DNA from: Kitasatospora sp. GP82
GTDB lineage: Bacteria > Actinomycetota > Actinomycetes > Streptomycetales > Streptomycetaceae
Direction of reading: 5' to 3'
Length of the DNA: 50,882 nt
Assembly (NCBI RefSeq): GCF_029892105.1
Contig: NZ_JARZAJ010000046.1
Coordinates: forward strand, 1-50,882
A program made the translations under genes and the position numbers. Below, piece after piece: positions 8,104 through 16,207 of this stretch (its first letter is position 1; each line of letters opens with the position of its first letter). The notes under the pieces were generated by a model. The model saw only the letters and a list, made by a program, of their open reading frames with translations, was not told the origin of the DNA and did no database searches.

Positions 8104-9516
8104 TTACAGGTCGTAGTAGAGCTCGAACTCGTGCGGGTGGGGGCGCAGCGCGATCGGGGCGATCTCGTTGGTGCGCTTGAAGTCGATCCAGGTCTCGATC
8201 AGGTCCGGGGTGAAGACGCCGCCCGCGAGGAGGTACTCGTGGTCGGCCTCCAGGGCTTCGAGGACCGCGGACAGGGAGGCGGGGACCTGGGGGACGGAGG
8301 CGTGCTCGTCGGGGGCGAGCTCGTAGAGGTCCTTGTCGACCGGCTCCAGCGGCTCGATCTTGTTCTTGATGCCGTCGAGACCGGCCATCAGCATCGCGGA
8401 GAAGGCCAGGTAGGGGTTGGAGGAGGGGTCGGGAGCGCGGAACTCGATGCGCTTGGCCTTGGCGTTGGAGCCGGTGATCGGGATGCGGATCGCGGCGGAG
8501 CGGTTGCGCTGCGAGTACACCAGGTTGACCGGGGCCTCGAAGCCGGGGACCAGGCGGTGGTAGGAGTTCACCGACGGGTTGGTGAAGGCCAGCAGCGAGG
8601 GCGCGTGCTTCAGCAGACCGCCGATGTAGTAGCGGGCGGTGTCGGAGAGACCGGCGTAGCCCTGCTCGTCGTAGAAGAGCGGCGAGCCGTCGCTCCACAG
8701 CGACTGGTGGACGTGCATGCCGGAGCCGTTGTCGCCGAAGATCGGCTTGGGCATGAAGGTGGCGGTCTTGCCGTTCCGCCAGGCGACGTTCTTGATGATG
8801 TACTTGAACAGCATCAGGTCGTCGGCGGCGTGCAGCAGGGTGTTGAACTTGTAGTTGATCTCCGCCTGGCCCGCGGTGCCCACCTCGTGGTGCTGCCGCT
8901 CGACCTGGAGTCCGGCCGCGGCCAGCTCCAGCGACATCTCGGCGCGCAGGTCGGCGAAGTGGTCCACCGGCGGGGTCGGGAAGTACCCGCCCTTGTACTT
9001 GACCTTGTAGCCGCGTACGTCGCCCTCGGCGGACCCGGTGTTCCAGGCGCCTGCCTCGGAGTCGATGTGGTAGTACGAGGCGTTCGCGCTGGTCTCGAAG
9101 CGCACCGAGTCGAACACGTAGAACTCGGCCTCGGGGCCGAAGTAGGCGGCATCGGCGATGCCGGAGGAGGCGAGGTACGCCTCGGCCTTCTTGGCGATGT
9201 TGCGCGGGTCGCGGCTGTACGCCTCACCCGTGATCGGGTCCTGGATGAAGAAGTTGATGTTGAGGTGCTTGTCGACACGGAACGGGTCGAGGCGGGCCGT
9301 GCTGAGGTCCGGCACCAGCGCCATGTCCGACTCGTGGATGGCCTGGAATCCGCGGATCGACGAGCCGTCGAACATGAGTGTCTCGGCCGGGTCGAAAGTC
9401 GCCGCGGGCACCGAGAAGTGCTGCATGACGCCAGGCAGGTCGCAGAACCGGACGTCGATGAACTTGATGTCGTTGTCCGAGATGTACTGCTTCACTTCGG
9501 CGGCGTTGTTGAACAT
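8104..9516 (-). CDS. glnA: Glutamine synthetase type I
   Basis: A 470-residue cytosolic enzyme forming glutamine from glutamate, ammonia and ATP; active as a dodecamer. Visible signatures are FDGSSIRGF (49-57), the ATP/metal-site strand FGPEAEFYVFD (127-136), NGSGMHVHQS (263-272), and Tyr398 in the DLYEL loop, the position adenylylated by GlnE in the type I-beta subgroup. ATG 9516 has a strong GAGGAGG ribosome site. Upstream lie two tandem GlnR boxes, so nitrogen control by GlnR is expected. The gene ends on a shared bidirectional terminator. The neighbouring RDD, DUF4191, lipA and lipB genes match the order in mycobacteria around glnA1. Confidence 0.98.
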   Translation of the reverse strand: MFNNAAEVKQYISDNDIKFIDVRFCDLPGVMQHFSVPAATFDPAETLMFDGSSIRGFQAIHESDMALVPDLSTARLDPFRVDKHLNINFFIQDPITGEAYSRDPRNIAKKAEAYLASSGIADAAYFGPEAEFYVFDSVRFETSANASYYHIDSEAGAWNTGSAEGDVRGYKVKYKGGYFPTPPVDHFADLRAEMSLELAAAGLQVERQHHEVGTAGQAEINYKFNTLLHAADDLMLFKYIIKNVAWRNGKTATFMPKPIFGDNGSGMHVHQSLWSDGSPLFYDEQGYAGLSDTARYYIGGLLKHAPSLLAFTNPSVNSYHRLVPGFEAPVNLVYSQRNRSAAIRIPITGSNAKAKRIEFRAPDPSSNPYLAFSAMLMAGLDGIKNKIEPLEPVDKDLYELAPDEHASVPQVPASLSAVLEALEADHEYLLAGGVFTPDLIETWIDFKRTNEIAPIALRPHPHEFELYYDL

Positions 9517-9579
9517 CCGTCCTCCTCAGCGTGCGGGTTGGTGGCTCACCATAGGGCTGGCTCACCCTAGGGACGGGCC

Positions 9580-9617
9580 GTTTCCACCCGGTGACTCCAC
9601 CGTTTCCTGAATGTTAA
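9580..9617 (-). promoter_or_regulatory. Tandem GlnR operator of glnA
   Basis: Read on the minus strand the pattern is TTAAC (9617-9613), 6 bases, GAAAC (9606-9602), 6 bases, GTCAC (9595-9591), 6 bases, GAAAC (9584-9580). This is two consecutive copies of the known actinobacterial GlnR site gTnAC-n6-GaAAC, with one mismatch. It begins about 64 bases before the glnA start. GlnR activates glnA under nitrogen limitation in Streptomyces. Confidence 0.85.
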
Positions 9618-9790
9618 CCACCCTCGTCCCATGGGGTGGCAAAGGTGTGCGGTTCTGGGCAAAACGCTTCGTCAGCGGGGACTCCGTCCGAGAAGTGGTC
9701 TGGACCACGATGTACTCCTGGTGGCCCACGATTCACCCCCACGGGGGGCTCGACGGGGGAGGGGGCCGAAGATCGGCCGTACTGCCCGGA

Positions 9791-9802
9791 TAGTGTGGAT
9801 TC
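9791..9802 (+). promoter_or_regulatory. Leaderless -10 element of RDD gene
   Basis: TAGTGT at 9791-9796 lies six bases before the GTG start at 9803, with no Shine-Dalgarno sequence between, the common layout of leaderless streptomycete promoters. Most of the 286-base glnA/RDD gap is otherwise unassigned. Confidence 0.5.
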
Positions 9803-10270
9803 GTGGACACCAGAGAAGCGTTGGGATCGTGGATCGACGGCCCGAAGGCCGCCGCCGAGAAGATGGGCGCCGACTTCGGATACCGCGGCGAGCGCCTCGG
9901 TCTGCCCAAGGAGGGCCCCGGCTCAATGGCGGGCCCCGGCCGCCGGATCGGCGCGCTGTTCGTCGACGGCTGGCTCTGCAGCCTGGTCGCGTACGGGCTG
10001 ATCTCGCGCGGCGACCAGGCGGTGGCCAACCTGTGGACCACCCCGCTGTTCTACCTCGTCACCGTGGTGCTGCTGGCCACCACCGGGACGACCGTGGGCA
10101 AGCGGCTGTTCGGCCTGCGAGTGGTCCGCCTCGACGGCAGTCGCTCGACCATCCCGCAGGTGCTGCTGCGCACCCTGCTGCTCTGCCTGCTGGTCCCCGC
10201 CCTGGTCTGGGACCGCGACACCCGGGGACTGCACGACAAGGCGGTCGGCACCGTCGAGGTCCGGGTCTGA
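9803..10270 (+). CDS. RDD-family membrane protein
   Basis: A 155-residue protein with an RDD domain. After a 45-residue cytosolic N-terminus come GPGRRIGALFVDGWLCSLVAYGLI, a second hydrophobic segment (PLFYLVTVVLLATTG), TTVGKRLFGLRVV, and a third segment (LLRTLLLCLLVPALVW) ending in GLHDKAVGTVEV. That is the standard RDD layout with about three membrane spans. The function of the family is unsettled. It sits opposite glnA and facing the DUF4191 gene, the same trio found beside mycobacterial glnA1. Start GTG 9803 is backed by the leaderless promoter. Confidence 0.85.
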   Translation: MDTREALGSWIDGPKAAAEKMGADFGYRGERLGLPKEGPGSMAGPGRRIGALFVDGWLCSLVAYGLISRGDQAVANLWTTPLFYLVTVVLLATTGTTVGKRLFGLRVVRLDGSRSTIPQVLLRTLLLCLLVPALVWDRDTRGLHDKAVGTVEVRV

Positions 10271-10299
10271 CCGACCCGGGCAAACGGGAGCAACGTCAA

Positions 10300-10336
10300 A
10301 CGGCCCCGCCGCGAGGAGTACTCGCGGCGGGGCCGT
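10300..10336. terminator. Bidirectional terminator, RDD/DUF4191
   Basis: A 16-bp perfect stem (10300-10315 with 10321-10336) and a 5-base loop GAGTA lie between the convergent stops at 10270 and 10362. Confidence 0.85.
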
Positions 10337-10361
10337 GGTGTGTCGAGGGGGGAGCGGCAGG

Positions 10362-11051
10362 TCAGCGGACCTGGCCGCCCTTGGGCATCCGGGCGCCCTT
10401 GGGCATCGGGCCCTTGGGGATCGGTGCCTTGGAGAGCAGGTCGCCCAGCGCACGCAGCCGGTCGTTGGTCTCGGTGACCTGCGCCGGGGTGATCGAGCGC
10501 GGCAGCCGCATCAGGTGGATCTGCAGCTTCTTGAGCGGGATCTCGCCCTCGCCGTCACCGACCATGATGTCGTGCACCGGGATGTCACCGACGACCTTGG
10601 CCATCTTGCGCTTCTCCGCGGCCAGCAGCGGACGGACCCGGTTCGGGTTGCCCTCGCCGATCAGCGCGATACCGGGACGCCCCACGGCGCGGTAGACCGC
10701 GTCCTGGTTGCGCGTGACGGCGACCGGGGTCGGGTTGGCACTCCAGCCGCGCCGGATGTTGTTCAGCACGGCCGCAACCGCGCCCGGCTGGCCCTCCATC
10801 TGCCCGAAGGCGGCCCGCTCGGCACGGCGTCCGAAGACGATCGCCATCGCCAGGAAGCCCACGATGAAGCCGAGGATGCCCAGGTAGATGGGGTGGTCGA
10901 TCGCAAAGCCGATGGCGAGGAACACGCCGAAGGTGATGAGGCCGACGCCTGCGATGATCAGGCCGATCTTGGTGTCGACCTTCTTGGTCATTTGGTACGC
11001 CAGGCGGATCTGCTTGAGTCGCCCAGGGTTGCCGGATGTTTCCGTCGCCAT
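10362..11051 (-). CDS. DUF4191 membrane protein
   Basis: A 229-residue protein of the DUF4191 family, widely conserved in actinobacteria next to lipA and glnA. Two adjacent membrane spans are clear (about residues 31-53 and 58-77), followed by a cytosolic domain of about 120 residues and a proline-glycine-lysine tail with repeated PKG units. ATG 11051 is chosen because TACCAT lies seven bases upstream (leaderless layout); an in-frame ATG nine bases earlier is the alternative. Role unknown. Its constant position near the lipoate genes suggests a housekeeping membrane function, by context only. Confidence 0.85.
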   Translation of the reverse strand: MATETSGNPGRLKQIRLAYQMTKKVDTKIGLIIAGVGLITFGVFLAIGFAIDHPIYLGILGFIVGFLAMAIVFGRRAERAAFGQMEGQPGAVAAVLNNIRRGWSANPTPVAVTRNQDAVYRAVGRPGIALIGEGNPNRVRPLLAAEKRKMAKVVGDIPVHDIMVGDGEGEIPLKKLQIHLMRLPRSITPAQVTETNDRLRALGDLLSKAPIPKGPMPKGARMPKGGQVR

Positions 11052-11186
11052 AACGCTCATGGTACGTGGCGGGGACACGGGATATCCAAGGGCGCCCCCA
11101 CCGATCGTCGGGTTCGGGTACGCCCTACGGCATTCAATGGCATTCGGGCCCTTGCGCCGGACGGGAACCGGCCCGGCAGACTCCGC

Positions 11187-11396
11187 TCAGGCCCGGCGGT
11201 GGGCAACCTCGGCCGATCGGCCCAGCAGCGCGGCCCCGCTCTCGCGGTCCGCCGCGTGCCGGCGGTTCTCGCAGACGGCCGCCCACGCGTTCAGCCGGGC
11301 CTGGCGCCGTCCGCGCGAGAGCAGCACGCTCTCGGCGAGCCGCAGCGCGCCACCGACCGAACGGACCCGGGTGAGCATTCCGATGCGTACCTGCAT
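11187..11396 (-). CDS. Small basic conserved-type protein
   Basis: A 69-residue arginine- and alanine-rich protein (starts MQVRIGMLTRV, ends AEVAHRRA) with helical character and no recognised domain. ATG 11396 has GAGGGA upstream at suitable spacing; a GTG nine bases earlier is too close to that site. Streptomycetes carry a small hypothetical gene at this position between lipA and the DUF4191 gene, which favours a real gene. I cannot assign a function. Confidence 0.55.
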   Translation of the reverse strand: MQVRIGMLTRVRSVGGALRLAESVLLSRGRRQARLNAWAAVCENRRHAADRESGAALLGRSAEVAHRRA

Positions 11397-11524
11397 GCCG
11401 AGCACTTCCCTCGTCGCGATACGGATTCGACGGCCTCATCCTGACCGACCGGTGTTACCGTCCGGTGAGCTGACCGTCAATGTCAGATGAAAGCAGAGTC
11501 CGGCAGCGGCGGCGCCGCGAACGC

Positions 11525-11559
11525 CTCGGCGGGGTGAGCGTGTCGCCCACCCCGCCGAG
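11525..11559 (-). terminator. lipA terminator
   Basis: CTCGGCGGGGTG (11525-11536) pairs with CACCCCGCCGAG (11548-11559), a 12-bp stem ending 17 bases beyond the lipA stop. Confidence 0.75.
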
Positions 11560-11576
11560 TACGAGTCGCAGCGGCG

Positions 11577-12530
11577 TCAGACGGTCGCCCGTGCGCGGTG
11601 CTCCAGGGCCTGCCGGTACAGTCGACCGGCCCGGTAGGAGGAACGCACCAGCGGGCCCGACATGACACCCGCGAAGCCGAGCTCCTCGGCCTCCTGCTGG
11701 AGCTCCACGAACTCCTGCGGCTTCACCCAGCGCTCCACGGGGTGGTGGCGCACGGAGGGGCGCAGGTACTGGGTGATGGTGATCAGCTCGCAGCCGGCGC
11801 CCACCAGGTCGGCCAGCGCCTGGCTGACCTCCTCGCGGGTCTCGCCCATGCCCAGGATCAGGTTGGACTTGGTCACCAGACCGGCCGCACGGGCCTGGGT
11901 GATGACGTCCAGCGAGCGCTCGTAGCGGAAGGCCGGGCGGATCCGCTTGAAGATCCGCGGCACCGTCTCGACGTTGTGCGCCAGCACCTCGGGGCGCGAG
12001 GAGAAGACCTCGGCCAGCTGCTCGGGCACCGCGTTGAAGTCCGGGATCAGCAGCTCGACGCCCGTCCGGCCGGCCTCGCGCCCGGCGGTCATCGCGTGCA
12101 CCTGGCGCACCGTCTCGGCGTACAGCCAGGCGCCGCCGTCCTCAAGGTCGTCGCGGGCGACGCCGGTGATGGTGGCGTAGTTGAGGTCCATGGTCACGAT
12201 GGACTCGGCGACCCGGCGGGGCTCGTCGCGGTCGAACTCGGCGGGCTTGCCGGTGTCGATCTGGCAGAAGTCGCAGCGGCGGGTGCACTGGTCGCCACCG
12301 ATGAGGAAGGTCGCCTCACGGTCCTCCCAGCACTCGAAGATGTTGGGACACCCGGCCTCCTGGCAGACCGTGTGCAGCCCCTCCTTCTTCACCAGCGACT
12401 GGAGGGCGTTGTACTCCGGGCCCATCTTCGCCCGGGTCTTGATCCACTCAGGCTTCCGCTCGATGGGGGTCTCGCTGTTGCGGACCTCCAGGCGGAGGAG
12501 CTTCCTGCCGTCGGGTGCGACAGCGGACAC
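11577..12530 (-). CDS. lipA: Lipoyl synthase
   Basis: A 317-residue radical SAM enzyme that inserts two sulfurs into protein-bound octanoyl groups to make lipoyl cofactor. Both Fe-S sites are visible: the auxiliary cluster C56-x4-C61-x5-C67 and the radical SAM CxxxCxxC at C82, C86, C89. The C-terminal RSSY motif that supplies the auxiliary cluster serine is present (VRSSYRAG). GTG 12530 has AGGAG six bases upstream. It lies 144 bases after lipB on the same strand and serves the E2 subunit encoded about 11 kb further on. Confidence 0.98.
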   Translation of the reverse strand: MSAVAPDGRKLLRLEVRNSETPIERKPEWIKTRAKMGPEYNALQSLVKKEGLHTVCQEAGCPNIFECWEDREATFLIGGDQCTRRCDFCQIDTGKPAEFDRDEPRRVAESIVTMDLNYATITGVARDDLEDGGAWLYAETVRQVHAMTAGREAGRTGVELLIPDFNAVPEQLAEVFSSRPEVLAHNVETVPRIFKRIRPAFRYERSLDVITQARAAGLVTKSNLILGMGETREEVSQALADLVGAGCELITITQYLRPSVRHHPVERWVKPQEFVELQQEAEELGFAGVMSGPLVRSSYRAGRLYRQALEHRARATV

Positions 12531-12674
12531 GTGCGACTCCTAGAACTAGACGGGGTACCCCCAGGGTACGCCTGTGCTTGTAGGGCTGGTGCCGGGCCTG
12601 TGCCCCGCATTCGCAGGGCAACAGCGGGAAGCCCGTATGGATTCCCATGAGACTTACGCCGAAAGCGGCGCAGC

Positions 12675-13472
12675 TCAGCGGGCGAGTGCGGGCTCCGGCA
12701 GCTGCGCGAAGACGTCCCTGAGGTGCTTCTCCACCACCGGCAGGGCCTCGGCGACCCCGAAGTCCCGGTTGAGCTCGGAGCTGACCGAGGCCACCCCGGC
12801 GTCCCGGATCCCGCACGGGACGATGCGGTCGAACCACGTCATGTCGGGGTTGCAGTTGAGCGCGAAGCCGTGCATCGTCACCCCGCGTGCGACCCGGACG
12901 CCGATCGCCGCCAGCTTGCGGTCGTCGCCGCGCTGACCGGCGTTGGACGGCGCGTACTCGGGGCCGGCCAGCCGGGGGTCGATGCCCAGCGGCAGACCCA
13001 TCCGCAGGGTCAGCTTGCCGATCTCGATCACCTGCGACGGGTCCACCACCGCGTTCGGGATCGCCTCGCCCAGCACCCACACCCCGCTGCGGCCCTCGAC
13101 CCGGCTGCTCCCGATACCGAACTCGGTGCAGGAGCGGATCAGCGCCTCCTCGAGGCGGCGCACATAGGCGACCACGTCGATCGGGTCCGGCAGCTTGACG
13201 ATCGGGTAGCCGATCAGCTGCCCGGGGCCGTGCCAGGTGATCTCGCCGCCGCGGTTGACCTCGACCACCGGGGTGCCGTCCAGCGGACGGTCCTCCGGGT
13301 TGGTGCGCTTGCCCGCGGTGTATACCGGGGGGTGCTCCAGCAGCAGCACGGTGTCCGGGATCTCGTCCGCGACCCGCAGGGCGTGCAGGCGCTGCTGCTC
13401 GGCCCAGGCCTCCTCGTACTGCACCGAGCCCTCGCCGATGCCCATCCGCACGAACCGTACGTTCTCGCTCAC
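12675..13472 (-). CDS. lipB: Octanoyl-ACP:protein N-octanoyltransferase
   Basis: A 265-residue cytosolic enzyme that moves octanoyl groups from acyl carrier protein to lipoyl domains, the step before LipA. The family signature RGGEITWHGPGQ spans 74-85; the catalytic pair is Lys186 (in DDRKLAAIG) and Cys220 (in RIVPCGI). Between the signature region and Lys186 is a segment of about 40 residues (roughly 140-183, ending YAPSNAGQRGDD) that short LipB proteins lack. GTG 13472 has AAGGAG five bases upstream; earlier in-frame starts would add no recognisable sequence. Confidence 0.96.
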   Translation of the reverse strand: MSENVRFVRMGIGEGSVQYEEAWAEQQRLHALRVADEIPDTVLLLEHPPVYTAGKRTNPEDRPLDGTPVVEVNRGGEITWHGPGQLIGYPIVKLPDPIDVVAYVRRLEEALIRSCTEFGIGSSRVEGRSGVWVLGEAIPNAVVDPSQVIEIGKLTLRMGLPLGIDPRLAGPEYAPSNAGQRGDDRKLAAIGVRVARGVTMHGFALNCNPDMTWFDRIVPCGIRDAGVASVSSELNRDFGVAEALPVVEKHLRDVFAQLPEPALAR

Positions 13473-13594
13473 CGCTGCTCCTTGCCAGGCGTTCGAGACC
13501 AACCCGGCTAGCGTACGCCTGACCGGGTGATACCCGCCGAGCGGTCTCACCCCTCACCGCAGCGGGGCGACCCCTCCGGGCAAAGGGGCAATCC

Positions 13595-13614
13595 TCAGGG
13601 CCCCGCGCCCCTGA
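13595..13614. repeat. Gene-end element copy with CCCGCGCCCCTG core
   Basis: TCAGGG (13595-13600) and CCCTGA (13609-13614) form a short dyad around the CCCGCGCCCC core found at several other gene ends in this window. It sits 13 bases beyond the stop of the PucR-type gene and may act as its terminator. Confidence 0.45.
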
Positions 13615-13626
13615 CGGGCCGGCCCG

Positions 13627-14073
13627 TCAGCACCCGGCCAGTAGGTGCAGCCGCAGCGCGAGCTGGAGTTCCAGGGCGCGTTCGGGGTGGTTCCAGTCGT
13701 GGCCGAGCAGCACCTCGACCCGCTCCAGGCGCTGCACCACGGTGTTCACGTGGACGTGCAGCCCGTCCTTGGCCCGGGTCAGGCTGCCGCCGCAGTCGAA
13801 GTAGGCGCGCAGGGTGCGGACCAGTTCGGTGCCGCGCCTGGTGTCGTACTCCAGCAGCGGGCGGAGCGTGGTGGTGACGAAGGCGCCCACGTCGTGTCCT
13901 CCGCCGAGCAGGACGCCGAGGAAGCCCAGGACGGCGGCCGGGGCGCCCCGGCGCCGGGCCTCGGCGAGCACTTCGGCGAGGCGCTCGCCGGCGGCGCCGG
14001 AGGCGAGCAGGCCGAGCAGTCTGCGCAGGGCCGGGACGGAGCTGCGGTGGAGGTCGTCCATGGTGCGGGTCAT
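13627..14073 (-). CDS. Short PucR-type HTH regulator, possibly truncated
   Basis: A 148-residue protein whose C-terminal part (ELVRTLRAYFDCGGSLTRAK, then HVHVNTVVQRLERVEVLLG) is the PucR/CdaR-type helix-turn-helix that normally ends proteins of 400-700 residues. The first 80 residues are helical and alanine/leucine-rich, and may be the end of the linker domain. The usual GAF or PucR sensor domain is absent, and the sequence upstream of ATG 14073 does not restore it. It is either a decayed gene or a stand-alone DNA-binding protein. It is divergent from the NsdA-like gene. Confidence 0.6.
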   Translation of the reverse strand: MTRTMDDLHRSSVPALRRLLGLLASGAAGERLAEVLAEARRRGAPAAVLGFLGVLLGGGHDVGAFVTTTLRPLLEYDTRRGTELVRTLRAYFDCGGSLTRAKDGLHVHVNTVVQRLERVEVLLGHDWNHPERALELQLALRLHLLAGC

Positions 14074-14406
14074 CGTCTCAAACGGTGCCCACGGCCGAGA
14101 ACGGCGGCGAGAACGGCAGGAAGTCCCGACTCTCGCACCTGTGTGACCGGCCACCACAGAATCCGATTCAGGAGTGGTGCCCAGCCCCATGACTCTGCGA
14201 CGGGCGCAGACGTGCTTTCACCCAAACACGTCGAGCCCCACCTTCCCCACAATGGGCGCCACTGAGTCACCCGTTCGGAGGATTGCCCGCCCAGATCCAC
14301 CCATAGCGCCAAAATGCTCGCTACATTCACGCCGACTCCCGACAAGGGGGCGCCGCTCCGGACACCGGGGGACTGCGTGCGGCGCTAGAGAGGTGTTGAG
14401 ACTGAC
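14074..14406. other. Divergent intergenic region, no gene
   Basis: This stretch of 333 bases lies between the PucR-type gene and the NsdA-like gene. Its base composition is less GC-rich than the flanks (for example around 14130-14180 and 14210-14330), as expected of a promoter region. I could not single out a convincing -35/-10 pair or operator. Confidence 0.4.
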
Positions 14407-16140
14407 ATGCCCCACAGGCCTGCAACCGACCGCCCGACGACGACGTACGGACAGTTCGACCCGCACCACGTGCAGGCCGGGCCGCCGACGCACGCCACCG
14501 ATCATGGTCAGACCGACGCCTCCTCGGCCGCCGGGGCCGCCCGAGCGGCACAGGCCGCCCCAGCCGCCGACCGCACACAGAATCCACGCCTGGCCGCCCT
14601 GATCGAGGAGGCCGGCTTCTCGCACGCCGGGCTCGCCCGCCGGGTCGACCAACTGGGCCTGGAGCACGGCCTCGACCTGCGCTACGACAAGACTTCGGTG
14701 ACCCGCTGGCTGCGCGGTCAGCAGCCGCGCGGCGCCACCCCGGCCCTGATCGCCGAGGTCTTCACCCGCCGCCTCGGCCGCCGCTTCTCCGCCCAGGACA
14801 TCGGCCTGGACGCCTGCGCCCCCGTCTACGCCGGGCTCGAATTCGCCGAGACCCCGCAGGAGGCCGTGGACATCGTCGCCAGCATGTGGCGCAAGGACAA
14901 CGGTCCGCAGTCCGAGCTGCGCCGGATCGCCTTCACCCCGGCGGGCCTGGTCGTCCCGAGCCGGGACTGGCTGATCGGCCGCACCGACGAGCGAGTGGCC
15001 CGGGACGGCTCCGTGCCGGGCGTCGCCGACGCCGTCACGGGCCGCCCGGCCGTCGCCGGCGCCCGCTCCTCCCTGGCGTCCTCGGCGGTAGCCCAATCGG
15101 CCATCCCGGCCCAGCTGTTGGCCCAGGCGCCGCTGGTCCGGGTCCCCGCCCAGAGCCGGGGGCCCGCAGGATCCGCCAAGGCCTCGGGCGCCGAGCCGGG
15201 CGACCTGCCGGGGCGCGACCAGCGCCCACCGCTGCGGGTCGGCCGGGGCGACATCGCCGCCATCCGCGCCGTCGGCGACCTCTTCCGCGCCCTCGACCAG
15301 GCGTACGGCGGCGGCCACGCCCGACAGGCCCTGGTCCGGTACCTGGAGAGCGAGGCCGAGCCCATGCTGCGCGGCCGGTACGGCGAGCAGATCGGCCGGG
15401 CCCTGTTCGGCGCGGTCTCCGATCTCACCAGGCTGGCCGGCTGGACGTCCTTCGACATCGCCGCCCACGGTCTGGCCCAGCGGTACTTCGTCCAGGCGCT
15501 GCGCCTCTCCCAGGCGGCGGGCGATCGCGTCCTCGGCGGCTACATCCTCACCACCATGAGCCAGCAGGCCGTCCACCTCGGCCACAGCCGGGAGGCCATC
15601 CAGCTCGCCCGGGTCGCCCAGCAGGGCGTGGGCACCGCCGCGCCACCGGCCGTGCAGGCGCTGATGCACGCCGCCGAGGCACGCGGTCACGCCCTGCTCG
15701 GCGACGTACGCTCCTGTACCACCGCGCTGGTCCGCTGCGAGCGCTCCCTCGGCACCGCCCGGCCGGGCGACGATCTGCCCTCCTGGGCCCGCTACTTCGA
15801 CGAGGCCCAGCTGGCCGACGAGTTCGCCCACTGCTACCGGGACCTCCAGCAGTGGCGCACCGCAGCCCAGCACGCCGAGAAGTCCCTGCGGCTGCGCGCC
15901 CCCGCCTACGCGCGCAGCCGCATCTTCTGCCGGATGGTCCTCGCCACCGCCCGCCTCGGCATGGGCGATGTGGACGACGCCTGCGGCATTGCCGCCGAAT
16001 CCCTGCGCGCAGCAGGCGAGATGCGCTCGGCCCGCACGGTCGAGTACCTCCGCGACTTCCACCGCCGCCTGTCCCCCTACCGGGTCAGTCAGGCTGCCAA
16101 AGCCTTCGAGGAGGCCGCCCGCCAGGCCGGAGTCATCTGA
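14407..16140 (+). CDS. NsdA-like regulator (HTH plus TPR-like repeats)
   Basis: A 577-residue protein resembling the NsdA group of streptomycete regulators, which repress antibiotic production and sporulation in S. coelicolor. An N-terminal disordered stretch (1-55) precedes a helix-turn-helix-like block with LIEEAGFSHAGLARRVDQLG and the group's hallmark DKTSVTRWLRGQQPRG. A VPSRDWLI segment follows, then a variable linker, then about 300 residues of paired helices with TPR character (for example ARVAQQGVG, LMHAAEARGHALLGD). ATG 14407 has GAGAGGTG about eleven bases upstream. It is probably a paralogue rather than NsdA itself. Direct DNA binding has not been shown by anything in the sequence beyond the HTH. 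Confidence 0.75.
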   Translation: MPHRPATDRPTTTYGQFDPHHVQAGPPTHATDHGQTDASSAAGAARAAQAAPAADRTQNPRLAALIEEAGFSHAGLARRVDQLGLEHGLDLRYDKTSVTRWLRGQQPRGATPALIAEVFTRRLGRRFSAQDIGLDACAPVYAGLEFAETPQEAVDIVASMWRKDNGPQSELRRIAFTPAGLVVPSRDWLIGRTDERVARDGSVPGVADAVTGRPAVAGARSSLASSAVAQSAIPAQLLAQAPLVRVPAQSRGPAGSAKASGAEPGDLPGRDQRPPLRVGRGDIAAIRAVGDLFRALDQAYGGGHARQALVRYLESEAEPMLRGRYGEQIGRALFGAVSDLTRLAGWTSFDIAAHGLAQRYFVQALRLSQAAGDRVLGGYILTTMSQQAVHLGHSREAIQLARVAQQGVGTAAPPAVQALMHAAEARGHALLGDVRSCTTALVRCERSLGTARPGDDLPSWARYFDEAQLADEFAHCYRDLQQWRTAAQHAEKSLRLRAPAYARSRIFCRMVLATARLGMGDVDDACGIAAESLRAAGEMRSARTVEYLRDFHRRLSPYRVSQAAKAFEEAARQAGVI

Positions 16141-16207
16141 CCGGCAGTCAGGTGTACTGCCCCGGTTCCCTTCCCGGCGCAGTGCAGGTCCGATGGCCTG
16201 CCAGGGG

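Noticed and set aside
8029..9570. Long plus-strand open frame of about 510 codons opposite glnA
   Set aside because: It is the antisense shadow of a certain gene: Val/Gly/Asp-rich, without domains or a ribosome site. GC-rich third positions in glnA keep that frame open.
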